Source: Ophioderma brevispina (Eukaryota; Echinodermata; Ophiuroidea; Amphilepidida; Ophiodermatidae). Taken from it: 64,000 nucleotides of DNA. Both the position numbers and the translations under genes were made by a program. The notes beneath the pieces are model-generated. The model saw only the letters and a program-made list of their open reading frames with translations, was not told the origin of the DNA and did not search any database. How positions within the stretch are numbered: the stretch's first letter is position 1; each line of letters starts with the position of its first letter. Of this stretch, positions 33,930 through 48,148 are shown piece by piece. Location: positions 62,001 through 126,000 of the forward strand of contig JAMKCH010011930.1 in NCBI GenBank assembly GCA_023653785.1, written 5' to 3'.

Positions 33930-36900
33930 ACACTTAATTCCCCGCTTCTGGTTTCGAATGCATGAGGTATTTAGGGCTGAATAAAGATGGATTTTATGTT
34001 ACAACCAGTAATGCCTATTATGCACTTAATGCCCATCTAACATCTAAATTTTCATCTAATGTCCATTTTCAAAATGAATAATTTGACACTTTTGACCACA
34101 CTTGTTCCCACAGCTAAGGCAATTTTAGTTTAAACCTTGTAAATAATTCACAATATTCCACACACACGCACATGTACATATAAATAAGTTACTATGTAAA
34201 TACTTTGTTTAAACATAACTAAAAGAGGTGATTTCCAATTATAACAACGTAAACTGAACTAGCTTTAATGGCTTTAGGTCTTTTGCCTTCCAAAGACAAG
34301 GTTGGAGAAGGTTAATTTGAAAGTATAAAGGACAAAGACATATTGTATGAGAAATAAGAGCTGAATTGTTGCGCCCGGACGTACCCGGGCAAAAATGTAG
34401 CTGAGTTCATATTTTTTCTTGCACTTTAATCGAATGATTTTTGGGAAATTATATATTTGTAGAGAAAAATACAAATAAAATGCCCCCAAAAGCCCAAGTT
34501 TTCTCGTTATTTCAGTTTCAATAACACCGGTATTTATTTTCCCCGAGGAATTCCTATAAATTTACAGAAAATCCTATAAATTTCAAGAAAACTAGGTAAA
34601 TGACGGTCATTTCATATTTGACTACAAGGTATACAAATGATAAGAGTCTAAAATTACAGCTATCTCTACGAGTCTAAGAGTGTACGCAAACAATGTATAA
34701 ACACAAGAAAATAGGTCTTTACAGATTTTCAAAAGACAATAGATCCAGTCCAAATAAATTTGTGAATGCCAGTTACCGGATTACATTAAAGATTTGAATT
34801 ATACTGAAATATTAAGTTTGAAGGGATGAGCCGTGGGAGTAAGGATGCAAGATCACCTGGAGCAGCTTTAAACGTCACTTTTATGTAAAGAAAACTGCTT
34901 AAGATAATATTTTAACCCGAACAGAACAATTGCTTTTCTATTTTAAACTTTAAAATAATAATTAACACTAGTAAGATGAATTTCTATGTTTAATGTATTC
35001 TAATTATTATACAGTGCGATGACTACTTTGATTAACTTAGCTCTTTGGATTTCACATGGCGTTTACCATGAAACAAGAGACAAATGTCATTTGCTTTCTG
35101 AATTCAAGCGCTATATTTTAATCATTTTGTACAATTAATGTCAGTGTATTTAGTAATAATATCCACTCTCGAGAATTTCTGTACATTCAGAATGATGGTA
35201 ACGTAACATCAAATTTGATGAATTTCAATATCTGATACGGATAACAAATGTTGACAAGTTGGAGTATATCTGGATGGAACGTTTGGAATGCTATTTACAA
35301 TGAGCATCTGGTGTTAAGTAACTAACTTATCTTAATACATGTATATACGTGTTTGTCAATCTGTCAAAACATCTTGGAGATAAAAATCGAAAGGAAATCC
35401 TTGGGGTTGGGCAGCTTTACTAATAAATATGGGACGAATGATTTAACGAAATCTGCAATATTGCATATCGAACGCGGATGATCTCCTTGGGGACAGACCT
35501 TCGGATTAATTTTGACTTTCTTAATCCCTAATATATGAAATTGTTCAAGGTTATCGGTAAACTTAAATAATGAGGATTATAATTTTTATTTTGACTGGGT
35601 GGAGTAAAATATAAATAGCTCAAGTAAAGTGTACAAAATATCTTGGAAATATTTGCAATAGACATGATAAAAGGTTGAGAAAAACAGCAGCGCTTCATAT
35701 TCGCTCTTTTATTCCGGGGTAATCACTGCGCGTTATTCATAAATATATGTATCGAATAATTGACCATATTACTTGGTATTAATAATAATAATCATAATCA
35801 TAAATGTGTCCACTCTTAACGGGCGCTCACGGCGTGATGGCCGCCAATTGTTATAACAAATCCGGAATCGTCACAATAATTTCACTTCATCTAGATGGCA
35901 ACTGGCTAGACGCATACCACTCTCATTACTTAGATTGTAATATCACCCAGCTACCCAGTTATCACTTGGTTCAATCTTGATAATCTGTCGTAAGATTGGA
36001 TTACATATTTGTACGTTTCGTTTACATTATGTTCAAGTAAAAGAAAATCAACATCAAACTCATTTTAGTTACAATATGGCAACCTAAGTTATAATGTTCT
36101 TTCTAAAGGGCTCCTGAAAAGGTTTTTGATTGTTTTATATGGAACTCTCAATAATTGTTCTTAAAATGACCAACAAGAGAATATTGACTAACCGAAGATG
36201 TCTCCCTTCCTTTTTAGCAGTTATTTTAAGAATTCAAATAGATGACAGCCAAAACCTGTTCGAAAACCCATTTTTTCATACTGAAGGAGACCCTATGCTT
36301 TCTCACAGAAAAGCCAATATATTTCTTTCTATAAGTGGTAGCGCATTCAAGTAGTACAATCAATAATTCCTTTTGGACCTTTTCAAAGAGTGTACTTTAG
36401 TCAGTGACACATTGTATTTATATAAGGTTGTATAGAGCTCAAATGATTAATTAATTGTGCGATAATAAGTGTGACACATAAGCATTTTCCCCGCGCTTGA
36501 GTGACACACATAATTATCATTAATGGACAGATGTAGATGTCATGCGCGAGTCGTATGCTTGTACTTGGAATGTGCAATTCTTTTACTCATGTATCAGTCG
36601 AACAAAAGAATTCCACATTTTCACCTACAAGCACAACTATCACGTATGACAGCTAAACCTAGCTGATTTGTTCGTGGCTTTGACTCTTACGTCAATTTGC
36701 AATTTTCAAAATTCGGCTTATATTGGGTCAACAAAACAAATTGGGTACGGACTTCTTAGTCTTTGTAAAAAAGGGGGAATAGAGAGATTTTGGACACGCT
36801 TATATTACATTGAACACCTACACCGGTCCGAAAACGCTATTTTGATACCATGCCTGATCGATAGCGGTTTATCATTGTCATGTTTGCTCGAGAGAAATTT

Positions 36901-37424
36901 GAATGCTTTGTTTGGTAGTTTTCTGAAGAAATAGCGCGTAGTGTTCTTTTGGAATTAGGGCGTTGTAGAGTAACCGTTCTACACATCGTGAATTTACCAC
37001 GATTACTTCGCTATGTTGTGCATTTATTTTGCAATGTATAAGTTGTATAATTGTGCATAGTACTCAAGGTGCCAGCTGATGAAATCAGTTTTTATTTATC
37101 TAAATATGTATTATACAAAGAGCTACTTATATTTAACAAAATCACTTCTTGTATTTCATTTATGCATAAATAATAAGATGTGCTTTCGAATAAAACCGTA
37201 ATGTGTCTGTGTTTTATTGTTTTGAATCGATAGCTCAAAACTTCCTGCTATACTCTCTGAAGTATGAACTGACATCATATACTTAGTGAACAACATCGCA
37301 TTAACAAATTGTGTCTTCCCCAAACGCACGCCAGCAAAATTTATGAGCGGCAGAAAATTAGAAGTCTTGGGCGGTTTAAATATACCCCCCCTACACACAG
37401 CCACATCATATATCACAAGAAAGC
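33930..37424. other. Unassigned AT-rich sequence
   Basis: No gene or strong repeat. An AAT/ATC-rich microsatellite is near 35778-35802, and a weak hairpin near 36545-36650 is related to 30279-30355. Short open frames show no recognised protein. Confidence 0.45.
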
Positions 37425-37428
37425 TTAA

Positions 37429-37782
37429 AGGTGCAACGAGAGATTTCACATATCAGGTGTCTCTAAAAAATCGAAAGTACTGATTTTTGCTCTGATGTAA
37501 AGCTTCCCATCAAAAATATCCCCATCTGAAAGGATTCAGCTGAGAAATTCAGCTGAGTTTCTTTGGTACAACAATTGTGAAATTTCTAATTTCGTATAGG
37601 AGCAAATACGAAATTCAGCCTATGTTTTGTATTGAATTATAAGCAAATCAAAATCACCTTTTTACTCTCTTTTAAGACATTTCTGTAGCCAAATACAAGG
37701 TAACAAATCTATTGAGTGTCTAATCTATGAAATTACTATTATGACACAATATTTGGGTGTCTCAAAATCTCTCGTTGCACCT
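37429..37782. mobile_element. MITE, TTAA-type family 3
   Basis: 354 bp with 18-bp perfect terminal inverted repeats AGGTGCAACGAGAGATTT, flanked by TTAA at 37425-37428 and 37783-37786. Shares end type (AGR...YCT) and size with families 1 and 2 but not the interior. Non-coding. Confidence 0.85.
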
Positions 37783-38869
37783 TTAACAATAAGTGTATAA
37801 TAGGGGTCCACGTGTACCAACATTTTGTTTTCGCGCACCATGTTTTAACGCTAAATTATTTTTGTCCAATATTTTATAATTGCCTAATTATCAGTTGCGT
37901 ATATTTTGGCGGGATAATTTTGTGCGAATCCCAAAACCGGTTTTTGGACCGCCATTTTGAATTGGTACAACCGATTTTCATTTTTTCCTGTTATGTGGTC
38001 GGGTTGATGTACTCCAATGAGCAAAGTTTTGCTAAAATATTTCAATGGCAAAGAGGTTTTCAGAGGAGGGCCACAGCCCCTATACACTAACGGGAGTGCC
38101 CAAGACCTTATATGTGTACTACAAGGTGTACTATAAGTGTACTATAAGGTTAGGTATGATGTGGAATTGTCAAGATGAGAGAAAAGAGTTTTTGTAGCTA
38201 TTCTTTTAAAAGATCCTTTTTGGTCAAAATAAATGCACTAAGTCCAAAAAGATGCGATGACGTCATCGTACGAACACACATATGGGCACGAAATCAGACA
38301 CCCTCCTGGCTTGCCATCCCTGGTCATGGGACTGGGGCGCCGGGACCCTTGGTTCAAATCCCCCCTAAGATGTGCCATCTTCCTTCCTTTCTAACCCTTT
38401 ACCGCTTCTCTTCCTCCAGGGAGATTGGCTAGAACGAGAACAGTGTTAAGGTTATGCCATGATCTGGAGCTAATGGTTTTTTTGGGCCGTTGTGGTAAAA
38501 AAATACCCAGTTTGGTCAAAAATATGATTATCAAGTTGTTTCTATATTATGACATCTATGCTCCATCCGTCTACAACAAGCGCTTAAATATTGTGAAATG
38601 TGCACTAAATATAGGTAGTACTGGATGGAAATTACCATTTTTCTCAAAACCCTATTTCTGAAAGAGTTTTCCCTTAAAATTTTGGATTACCTATAAAATT
38701 TAACACCCTGTATAAACCTATGTCATAATCACTGGGAAGCTGGATTTTTTTTTCTTCTAAGGTAAGACACAGTGGAGCTGTCAAGTTGGTATATGGGTGT
38801 TGTGTGTCAATTTAGTTAAAAATACATTTCCATAATATTACAGTAAAAGCCTAATAAAATATGACCTTA

Positions 38870-39062
38870 AATATGTGTGTATATCCCTTAAATCCATATA
38901 AATGCCATTTGTGCCACTTTTCAAAAATCACGGAGCGGACCCCGCCCTGTGTTTAGGGGGAAGGAATCTAACAACACAAATAAACGCTACCTCCTTTGTT
39001 TTTGCGGTGATCGTTAGGTTAGTAGTCATTTCCTCTAGGGACCAGTAGGAATAGGACATTTT
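38870..39062 (+). repeat. Diverged relative of unit A start
   Basis: ATCACGGAGCGGACCCCG, AGGGGGAA, ACGCTACCTC, TTTTTGCGGTGATC and TTTCCTCTAGGG match 5205-5340 in order with substitutions and indels. It shows that the first part of unit A is an older interspersed repeat. Confidence 0.7.
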
Positions 39063-39817
39063 TACAAGTTACCCCAAACATCGTTAGTGTAAATCGGTTT
39101 TGTGTTCGTGCTCCATAAATCGGCACCAAGCAATTTGACGACTAGGAAAATGTACCAGCACATACGGCGAACCTTTCCCTTTTCTCTCAAAAATCATATT
39201 TTCAGAGATTTTCGTCTTTAAATCTTCACAGCCTACAAAATAAGTATCCACCATGTTAAAAGACACAAGTTATATATCACTTCAGATTTCTGGATGAGAT
39301 GGCCACGTGGTAAATACCATTTTACCTTTAAAAGAAAAAAAGTATTTAAAATTTGATTAAAAATTTCCTCTTAGGCAGGAAATGTAAGCGTACACAAAAC
39401 TTAGAGCGAGTATGACCAAGAACGAAATTGACAACTAAATAAAACTATAGGAAAATATTAGCTCTGATAGAGCAAAATAGACAAATGGTTAAGTAGCTAT
39501 TGACCAAATTAGCCCAAAAATTATCATTCTACCATATTTGGGGGAAATTCCACATCATACCTAATCGAAAAAAGATACATTATAGCCGTTGTCTGAAGGA
39601 GCGATCTTTGGTGCGTGATGGGCAGGGATGATGATAAAAAGTAATGATGTACTGTCTTCAGGATATATTGCAGTTGTCCAAAGATATCACTTTGTCCAAC
39701 CCTTACGGTCATTATAATCTGAAAAGGTATACTGTCCTTAAAGTAAGTATAAGCTGGCCTGTGCAAACCTATTACAAACGACAATTCTGAATACTTTTGT
39801 GAATTAATGAAGCAGCT

Positions 39818-41660
39818 TTTGAATGTTTCCATTTAAAAAGAGACGGGAATCGAATCATTGCGCATTATTGGAATGAAAAGGCTTTGAAATCGTGGCCCCT
39901 GTGAAATCGGAAAGCTTGAATAGAATACAAAGCTATAATTTTTTTTAAATCAAGGGGAGTGTGGGCTAGTTACATCAGGCAGAGGGCCACATTGTAATTT
40001 TTACTTACCTTCTTTTGAAGATCAGCAGTGAGGTGAGCAGAGTAAATGTAATCAGGGACCAGTCTGATGTAACATGGATGTTAATGTCAGCGGTAAAAGG
40101 ATAGGGGGTACGTAATTATTTTTTTGTGGGGGTGGCCTTTTTTCAGTCCAATAATTTCTATTGATATTTTCCTTGGTAAGAGTAGCCTCCTCTCCATGCA
40201 AATGGAACGGCTTGGCACATGGGTGGAAGATCGTCTTGAGAAATTACATTTAACAGTAAGTGCCCAAGGGGGGGGTCAATAGTACCCAAACATTTGATTT
40301 TTTTGCGATTTCTCGTTTTAAGCAATCAAATTGTTCAAGGAGTTTTTTGCTAATTGCTGATTATGAATTACGCTTACTCCTGATACAAAAAAAATTAAAA
40401 TCGCCCACGGCTCATTAAAATAATTATGTTGGGTCCATAGAAACCCCCCCCCCCTTGGGCAAACTAACGGAAGTGAAAAAAATAAAGATATTTTACTAAT
40501 TAAAAAGTAAAGTAATTATTAAATCTTGGGATTTATTTGCTTAGATATATAACTTAGGAGGGTAGGTAAGTTCATTAATAATTATATATACTTAAATCAA
40601 TAATCTTTTATCTTGATGATAGAAGCAATTTTAATTTTGTATGCCGTGTGTTCCTGAAAGGGCTGTGTAAGTCTAATGGGAAAAATAAGGCGATGTTGAA
40701 GTTTCTGAGAAAAATACACGATTGGTATTTATAAATTTGGTGGCTATTATTTTGAATGATTATTTAATTGGTGATTCTAGAGTAGATATAATGGAATTAT
40801 TTTGGTTAAAAACCTTATATTGTGGGTTTGCTGAGGGATGGAAGGAAATGTTCGGACCCACTCTGTTTCGAAGAGCGACAATTTCAACTGGCCGTAGTGT
40901 CATATGTCAAAGGTCGGATTTTCATTTTTATGTGGGTAGTTGTGTCTGCGTGACCCCATTTATTTTGTGTGGAGGGTCATTGATCAAACGCCCACCGGGA
41001 AAGTGGTTATCTGGGTTGGGGTCCCTAGGAACACCCCCCCCCACCCTTGGGCACTACACGGAAGCTTTTTTAGCTTGGGCACGTAGTGTTAGCTTTTAAA
41101 GGATTGGTATGTGTGCCGGGTGGATACAAAGAGGTTTCTATATGATAGAGAGGCAAAACGTTACGTAATCTTGAGAAAACATTTGTCTCGCCATGTTTTG
41201 CCGATCACAAAGCAAACATAGAGTACCAACACTAGAAAGCAAATGGCTGCCTCCGCTTTCTTCCACATACTGTGGGTGGCCGCTTGCATATACATAATCG
41301 GTAGTGATACAAATGTGATGTGATGTGTAGAGGTGGCCAGGTGTAAATAATAGTGCACCTGGATCATTGTGATCAGATACTCTTGTTTCTCATAAGGCAA
41401 TTGCGCGCTTAGGTGAAAAGATGTATTCATTGAGGCGGTTATTTAAATCAAGACGGACTGACGTGTCATTTCAGTCGTTGTGTGGCCATGGGTAGGACAA
41501 AAAAACATTAACCACCCAATAGCACCCAACATCCAACACTGATATTTTGCCGGGATTGTTTGTGTGAATTGGACATTATGTGTGTATACAAGCCACCCAA
41601 ACTAATAATTATTCCGTGCAATATTCAAAATTTCAGCGCCCAGCACAGCACGGCCGATTG
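39818..41660 (+). repeat. Tandem duplication E, copy 1
   Basis: Aligns end to end with 41661-43480. Almost all differences are single-base or few-base insertions and deletions rather than substitutions. Contains two GGTTGGGTCC...poly(C)...TTGGGCACTA blocks (near 40427 and 41015). The longest open frame (40722-41099) is broken by indels in copy 2, so it is not a conserved gene. Confidence 0.85.
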
Positions 41661-43480
41661 GTTTTGAATGTTCCAATTTAAAAAGAAGCCGGGAATCGAA
41701 TCATTTGGGTATTAGTTGAAATGAAAAGGCTTTGAAATCGTGACCTGTGAAATCGGCAAGTGAATAGAATCACAAAGGCTATAATTTTTTTAATCAATGA
41801 GTGTGGGCTAGTTACGCATCATGGCAGAGGCCACATTTAATTTTTATTTACCTCCTTCATGAAGATCAGCAGTGGAGTGAGTAGAGTCATGTATCAGGGA
41901 CATTCTATGTAAATGGATGTTAATGTCAGCGTAAAATGGATAGGGTTAACGTAATTATTTTTTTGTGGGGCTTTTTTCAGTCAATAATTCTATTGATATT
42001 TTCATTGGTAAGTAGCCTCCTCTCCGTGCTAAGGAACGGCTTGTCCACATGGTTCTGGAAGATCGGTCTTGAGAAATACACTTTAACACTTAAGTGGCCT
42101 CAAGTGGGGGTTCCATAGTACCCAACATTTAATTTTGGCGAGTTCTCGGTTACGCAATCAAATTTTTGTCAATGGAGTGTTTTTGCTAATTGTCTGATTT
42201 ATGAATACGCTTCTCCTGATACAAAAAATTTAAATCCGCCCACGGCTTCATTAAAATAATTAGGTTGGGTTCCCTAGGAACCCCCCCCCCCCCTGGGCAC
42301 TAACGAGTGCAAAATAAAGATATTTTACTAATTAAAAAGTACTTAAATCTTGGGATTTATTTCCTTAGATCTATAACTTCGGAGTAATTATTAATAATTA
42401 ATAATACTTAAAGTCAAATAATCTTTTATATGCTGAATCCACCCCCCCCCCCCAACGCATAACTTTAATTTTGTAATGCCGTGCTCTTATACTGTGTAAG
42501 TCTATGGGGAAAAATAAGGCGATTTTGAAGTTTCTGAGAAAATACCAGTGGTATAAATTTGGCTATATTTTGCAATGATTATTTTAATTGGTTATTCTAG
42601 GTCGATATAATGATTATTTTGGTTCAAAACCTATATTGGAGTTGCTGAGGATGGAAATGTTCGACGCACTCTGTTTCGAAGAGCGACAATTTCAACTGGC
42701 CGTAGGTCCTATGTCAAAGGGGGTCGGATTTCAATTTTTATTGTGTATGTTTGTTCTTACGTGACCCCCATTTATTTGTGTAGTGTCATGATCAACTCCC
42801 ACGGGACATTGGTTATCTGGGTTGGGTCCCAAGGAAACCCCCCCCCCCCCTTGGGCACTAAGGAAGCTTTTTTAGCTGGACTTAAGTGTTAAGCTTTTAA
42901 TTGATGTATGTGTGCCGGGTGATCAAAGAGGTTCTATATAGATAGAGAGGCCAAACGTTACTAATCTTTAGAAATTCATTGTCTCGCATGTTTGCCGATC
43001 ACAAAGAAAACATAGATCGCCAACACTAGAAAGGCAATGGCTGCTCCGCTTTCTTTCTTCCCCTACTGTGGGTGCCCGCTTTGCATATATACACTAATCG
43101 GTATGATACAAATTGATGTATGTGTTTAGAGGTTGCCCAGTGAATAATAGTGCACACTGGATCATTGTGCCCAGATACTCTTTTTCTCATAATGCAATGC
43201 GCGCTTAGGTGAAAGATGTATTCATTGAGGCGTTATAATTTAAATCAAGACGACTGACGTGTCCTTTCATTCGTTGCGTGGCAATGGGTACTGGAAAAGT
43301 ATTAACACCCAATAGCACCCACATCCAACAACTGATATTTTTTGCGGATTGTTTGTGTCGAATTGGGGGGGGGACATTAGTGGTGTATACACTCACTCCC
43401 AAACTAATAATTATTCCGTGGCGAATATTCAAAATGTCAGCGCCCAGCACATAGACGACTGGTTTTAATGGGCTTCACCC
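41661..43480 (+). repeat. Tandem duplication E, copy 2
   Basis: Second copy with poly(C) blocks near 42280 and 42836 and an extra C run near 42440. The last 500 bases recur inverted at 46020-46625. No gene supported. Confidence 0.85.
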
Positions 43481-44719
43481 CTTGGGGTGGATATACTAAA
43501 TTCAATGATCCTCTTTTCACGGTCTGCCGCTCTGCTATTACTGTGTGATATTCTTCCGAAAAGAGTGCGTGAAAGTAGCGACGGTCGCTTTTCTTAATGC
43601 ATGGGGAGTAATAGAGACTCATTAGAGGTCACACTTAAAATGTGTCTTGTAACGTGATCTGGGAATATAAAGATTTCTGCTTTCCAGTACAATTTCAGGT
43701 GTTGTGTATATTTTCTAAAGGTATCTTAAATTTTGAGGACAATATTAAGGTAGAACCTTTCATGTGACCGTAAAATTGATTATGGACACAATTTTTTTGC
43801 CTGGAAAATGATAGATTAGGGTGTATAGAATAAGAACCTGCCGCGGCTCAACTAGCAACCTGACCGGCATCCTTGAGCTTTTGAGAAATCCAAAATGGCT
43901 GTCGCCATAATGATAATTATCTATTCTACTCTATATTATCAACTATGAGTTACCGCTAAATATACTACAGGATCCAATGAACAAGTGTATGACACTGTAA
44001 CATTGAGTCATACTCCAAATCAAAATGGAAGCGAAATCCAAATTTTAAAATATGCCCTAATAACAGCAAATTACCTGCGATAAAAATACACGTGAAGTAG
44101 TAGGTGATGTTGTTAGACACAATTAAAAGTATTTCTGATACTTAAAATTGTTAACATGACGTCAATCAATATGGCCGCCAAAAACGTGAACATTCTTTAA
44201 AAAAAAGGTGTCCATACTCAACTTTACGGTCAGGCCATAACTTGGACCAATATCCCCGACTACAAGATCTATAGCAACATGGTTAACGCTAACCATAAAG
44301 GCTCTTAACAAGCTTGATTTAAAACCCGCACTACTTTAAAAATTTTTCTTATAGGACAATGGCTTCTATGGAAATTATGTATTTTGGTAATAAAAATAAT
44401 GTATTTTTTTATAAGTAAATTAATTTTTGCCCTAAAGTAATCAAATCCGAATAATAACTGTTCCAAAAAATGGATATTTGCAAATTATATATCAGGGGGG
44501 TAATGCACTTACAAGTTTTAAATATGGAATGAGTAGACTGTTAGATATTAGTGTTTTACACCACCGAGTTGCCACCAATACCCGTTATCTTACGCGGAGT
44601 ACGCAACACTGGACATGATTTTAGCGATATAATACAGTCCTTTACGACGTGAAAACACAGTTAAGTGCGAAGGGTTATAAGATTATGCTGAATTTTCCCA
44701 TTTTAGTCATTTTGACGAG
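43481..44719. other. Unassigned sequence
   Basis: No gene, RNA or repeat shared with the window was recognised. Confidence 0.45.
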
Positions 44720-45730
44720 GTAACAAAATAATAATTCCCTCCTCACTATCGCTCCAAATTCTTTTTAGGAACTCTGCCAAAGTCACCGTTTACTTTTGAC
44801 GATTGACTGAGCACAGATGAAGACAAAAAGAGGGCATTTTGAATGCACAAATGATATCATTACTTACAGTTGATTGACAAGAAGTTAACTTAAAGGTTGA
44901 GTACTGTTCAGTAGCCTCCCCTTAATGTGTGTATCCTACATACTTGTTAGTGGACTCTTGACATTACCTTCTCTTCCCAGTGTTATAATTATCATTTTTC
45001 GGGACCCCCCAAGTTAAATTGAAAGCAATTTGTATTGTCGTGCTGCAAACCCCCGTCCACAAAGAGCAACGAAAGTCAGAATCGACTAGTCGCCTCGGGA
45101 CCTGTAAAACTGGGGGAGTGTGACAACGCCGCCATTAACAACGTGTGTTTAGTGGAAAGGGGGTAGGGCATGTGTGGCCGAGAAAGGTTGCATTTTCAGC
45201 GATTTTTGGAAGTGACGGTCACTTTTTCCTACAAATTGGTAAGAAAGGGTTGCATTCTGTTGTGATTTTCCAATGGTCAATCGCTGAAGAAGAATGCAAA
45301 CTACGAGGTGAAAAATAGTGCTGACCAGAATGGCTCAAACTCCATTTTACAAGTTAGTTTTTCTCTCAGCTTCTCAGGGCTTTGCCCCCAAATCTCCCCC
45401 AAGCAGTATAAGCACAATAAGATGGTAGCAAATCGGTACTTTTCGTTATATTTTCGGGGGTAGTGGTTCAAACCACCCGGAATGCACACCCTACCCAAAC
45501 CAAAAGTGAGAACCCCTGTAAAGTCGTCAGACCTCAATCCCTCCATCTTTCGGTGTATGCCCGTTTCAATGTGAGGTAACTGGATGAATTGGCACGCTTG
45601 TTACAGGAGGTATGGTCTGCTATCCCTTAGCACCAAGTAACAAGACTCCTCAAACCATGTGAACCGATATCAAGATGTCCATTGACAAACGTGGATGATA
45701 CACACATAGACTCACACATTACTCAATCAG
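44720..45730 (+). repeat. Diverged second copy of foldback F region
   Basis: TTGACTGAGCACAGATGAAG and the next 100 bases match the left arm of 56040-57031. GTTACAGGAGG...TGGATGATACACACAT (about 45600-45715) matches 56655-56770 in the same order. The middle does not align by eye. No right arm seen. Confidence 0.5.
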
Positions 45731-46019
45731 GACTTAAACTTATAAGTTTTAAACAGTTTGTTTTTTTTTTAATTTTTCTTTTTTTTTGTGCAAATTGAAA
45801 TTCCTGTTGGGATAATGATAACTCTTTTCAGATATTGAATTCGGTTTTTGCTTCGGATTTCAATGATGGATGGGTCAAACTCAGCAGATTTACCTTCAGA
45901 AAGGTCATTGACATCTCATAAGGAACATGACAAGAATGGTAGAGGATCCGTGATGTTGAAACTGATTTTACATGGTAGGGACGAACAAGGTTCATAACAA
46001 TAACCTATGCACGGGTACA

Positions 46020-46625
46020 TTAACCACCCCAAACGCTCATTGATGAAGCCTTGAAACCCAAGGGGGGTGATGGCCCATCAAAACCAGTCGTCCGTGCTGG
46101 GCGCTGACATTTGAATATTGCACGAATTAAGATTAGTTTGGGTGCTTGTATACACACCATAAGTTCAATTCGATACAAACAATCCGCCCAAAATATCAGT
46201 TGTTGGATTGTTTTTGGGTGCTATTGGGTGGTTAAAATTTTGTCCTACCCCAGTGTGGTTTTCAACACAACGAATGAAAAAAAATTGTGTTGGAAATGAA
46301 CGTCAGTCGTCGTGCATTTAAATAAACCGCTCAATGAATACATCTTTTCACCCGAAAAGCGCGCATTGCATTATCGATAAGAAAAGAGTATCTGAGCACA
46401 ATGATCCAGGTTGCACGATATTACAAATGGCCACCCTAACACATTACATAATTTGTATTCACACCGAGTAGTGATATGGCAAGCCGGCAACCCACAGTAT
46501 GGGGAAGAAGCGGAGGGCAGCCATTGCTTTCTATTGTGGTACTCTATGTTTCTTTGTGGTCGGCCAAAAAACATGCGAGACGATGAATTTCTAAAGATTA
46601 CGTAAGTTTTGCCTCTACTATATTA
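46020..46625 (-). repeat. Inverted partial third copy of duplication E
   Basis: Reverse complement of the end of unit E (about 42935-43480), including the GCGCCCAGCAC junction sequence, with many small indels. Confidence 0.8.
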
Positions 46626-46925
46626 ATAGGAACATCTTTGTTTGAAACCCATTCAAATAAGGGAAAATTAAGACATTGTCTTGCAAGATAATGTCAACCA
46701 CAACCACAAAGAAAAAGATAATCACTGACTTTGGGTTGACAACCACATCGTTGTCTCCCATGGCAGCCAGGTCACCAGATCGTTCACCCATTGAAACATC
46801 TTTGGGGGGGGGCGGCACGTGCGCGATGTCAAATGCTATCTAGACAAGCTCTGCTCAGCATGAAAGGAAGCATCGAATGACTGGGCAGATATACAAGATA
46901 TTAAGGTTTAAAGGGCCATAATGGC

Positions 46926-47455
46926 ATGGAAAAAAATTGACATAATGAAAAGGACCTTACTGAAAACACTTCCCGAGTTGAAAACAATTTGGAGTTTACA
47001 TTCTGTAAAAAACAGTAAAAACAGGAGAGTTCCAGGGAGGAGGTGCCGTTTGTGGCAATTTCTGGAACAAGGGGGGATGCTGACATTACTGCCAGCATTT
47101 ACCAAACTTGAAAAGATGTGTCACAGAACTCACGGACCATTGCTCTTGTATATGTGCTAATCCCGGCTAATCCTATCTTTCATTGCAGATCAATATCTTG
47201 TATAGAACTAACGGACAATGCATGAAATCCCGGTCGAATGCTTTTGAATTGGTCGCAAAACATGCATAGAGACACTGTAAATTCTGGCAGGGATGTGAAT
47301 CACCTTGCGTTTCTGTTCCCAGGAAATTGCCACAAACTGCCACCCCACACCCTCCCCCGGAACTCTTCCTGTATTTTAATGTTTGTACAGAATGTAAACT
47401 CCAAATTGTTTTTTAAAACTCGTGAAGTGATTTCGTAAGGGTCTGTCATGTGTCA

Positions 47456-47482
<27 letters not shown>
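46926..47482. mobile_element. About 555-bp foldback with terminal poly(T)
   Basis: AACAATTTGGAGTTTACATT and GAGAGTTCC...TTTGTGGCAATTTC at the left (46926-47100) are matched by inverted versions at the right (47290-47456). The right edge is 26 T (47457-47482); the matching left edge has only seven A. Open frames in both arms are palindrome shadows. Confidence 0.75.
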
Positions 47483-47488
<6 letters not shown>

Positions 47489-48148
47489 GTTCTTTTGGGG
47501 TTCTTTTTTTGTTTTTGAGTATATTATTAAACATGAAAGAAGAGAATATGAAAGAGAAACCATTTCAATCAGCGGTCGGATTGCTCTGGAGGAAAAGAAT
47601 CACCACACAAGGGACAACCCCGTAAACATGTTTCAAAATAAAACGTGGATAGATTGTTAGAAAATAAATAAAAAAAAAATTATCCCAGGTTTCTAATGAA
47701 ACCTATCTTAATCTTAACCCTTGTCACTGATTCAAAAAAAGTATACAAAAGTAGAGAAAAAAAGCTCAGATGTTAGGACTACCTTATCCTAAAATTATGT
47801 GTGTTTTCGCAAAGAGTTGGTACTAGCTGGGACTAATATATTAATATTATCCCAGGTGCTAGCTATAAATTGACTGTGATTTTATTGAAAAACTGACGGG
47901 TTTTGTGGTGCTTCCCCCGAATGGCGGTCTTCCTGAGAAAAGTACTCCACCGTGTTTGGGTTACTCCTTCATGTAATTTCAGCACGAAATAATCAATAGA
48001 AGTCTGTATAAACATTAATAGAGTTGAATGGGATTTATGGGCTTTATTCTGTATTCTGTGTTTAAAAGGCATCATAAATGCAAATTAAGTCCTCTGTCAT
48101 TCCCTGTAGAAAATGGGTTCTTTTAGCATATTTCAAGAAAGAGCTTAA

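Noticed and set aside
38290..38375. Possible tRNA-SINE: GGTTCAAATCC at about 38350
   Set aside because: The box-B-like match is good, but no acceptable box A or cloverleaf lies upstream.
40722..41099. 125-codon plus frame
   Set aside because: It lies in repeat E and the tandem copy breaks it with many indels; no recognised domain, and it crosses a poly(C) block.
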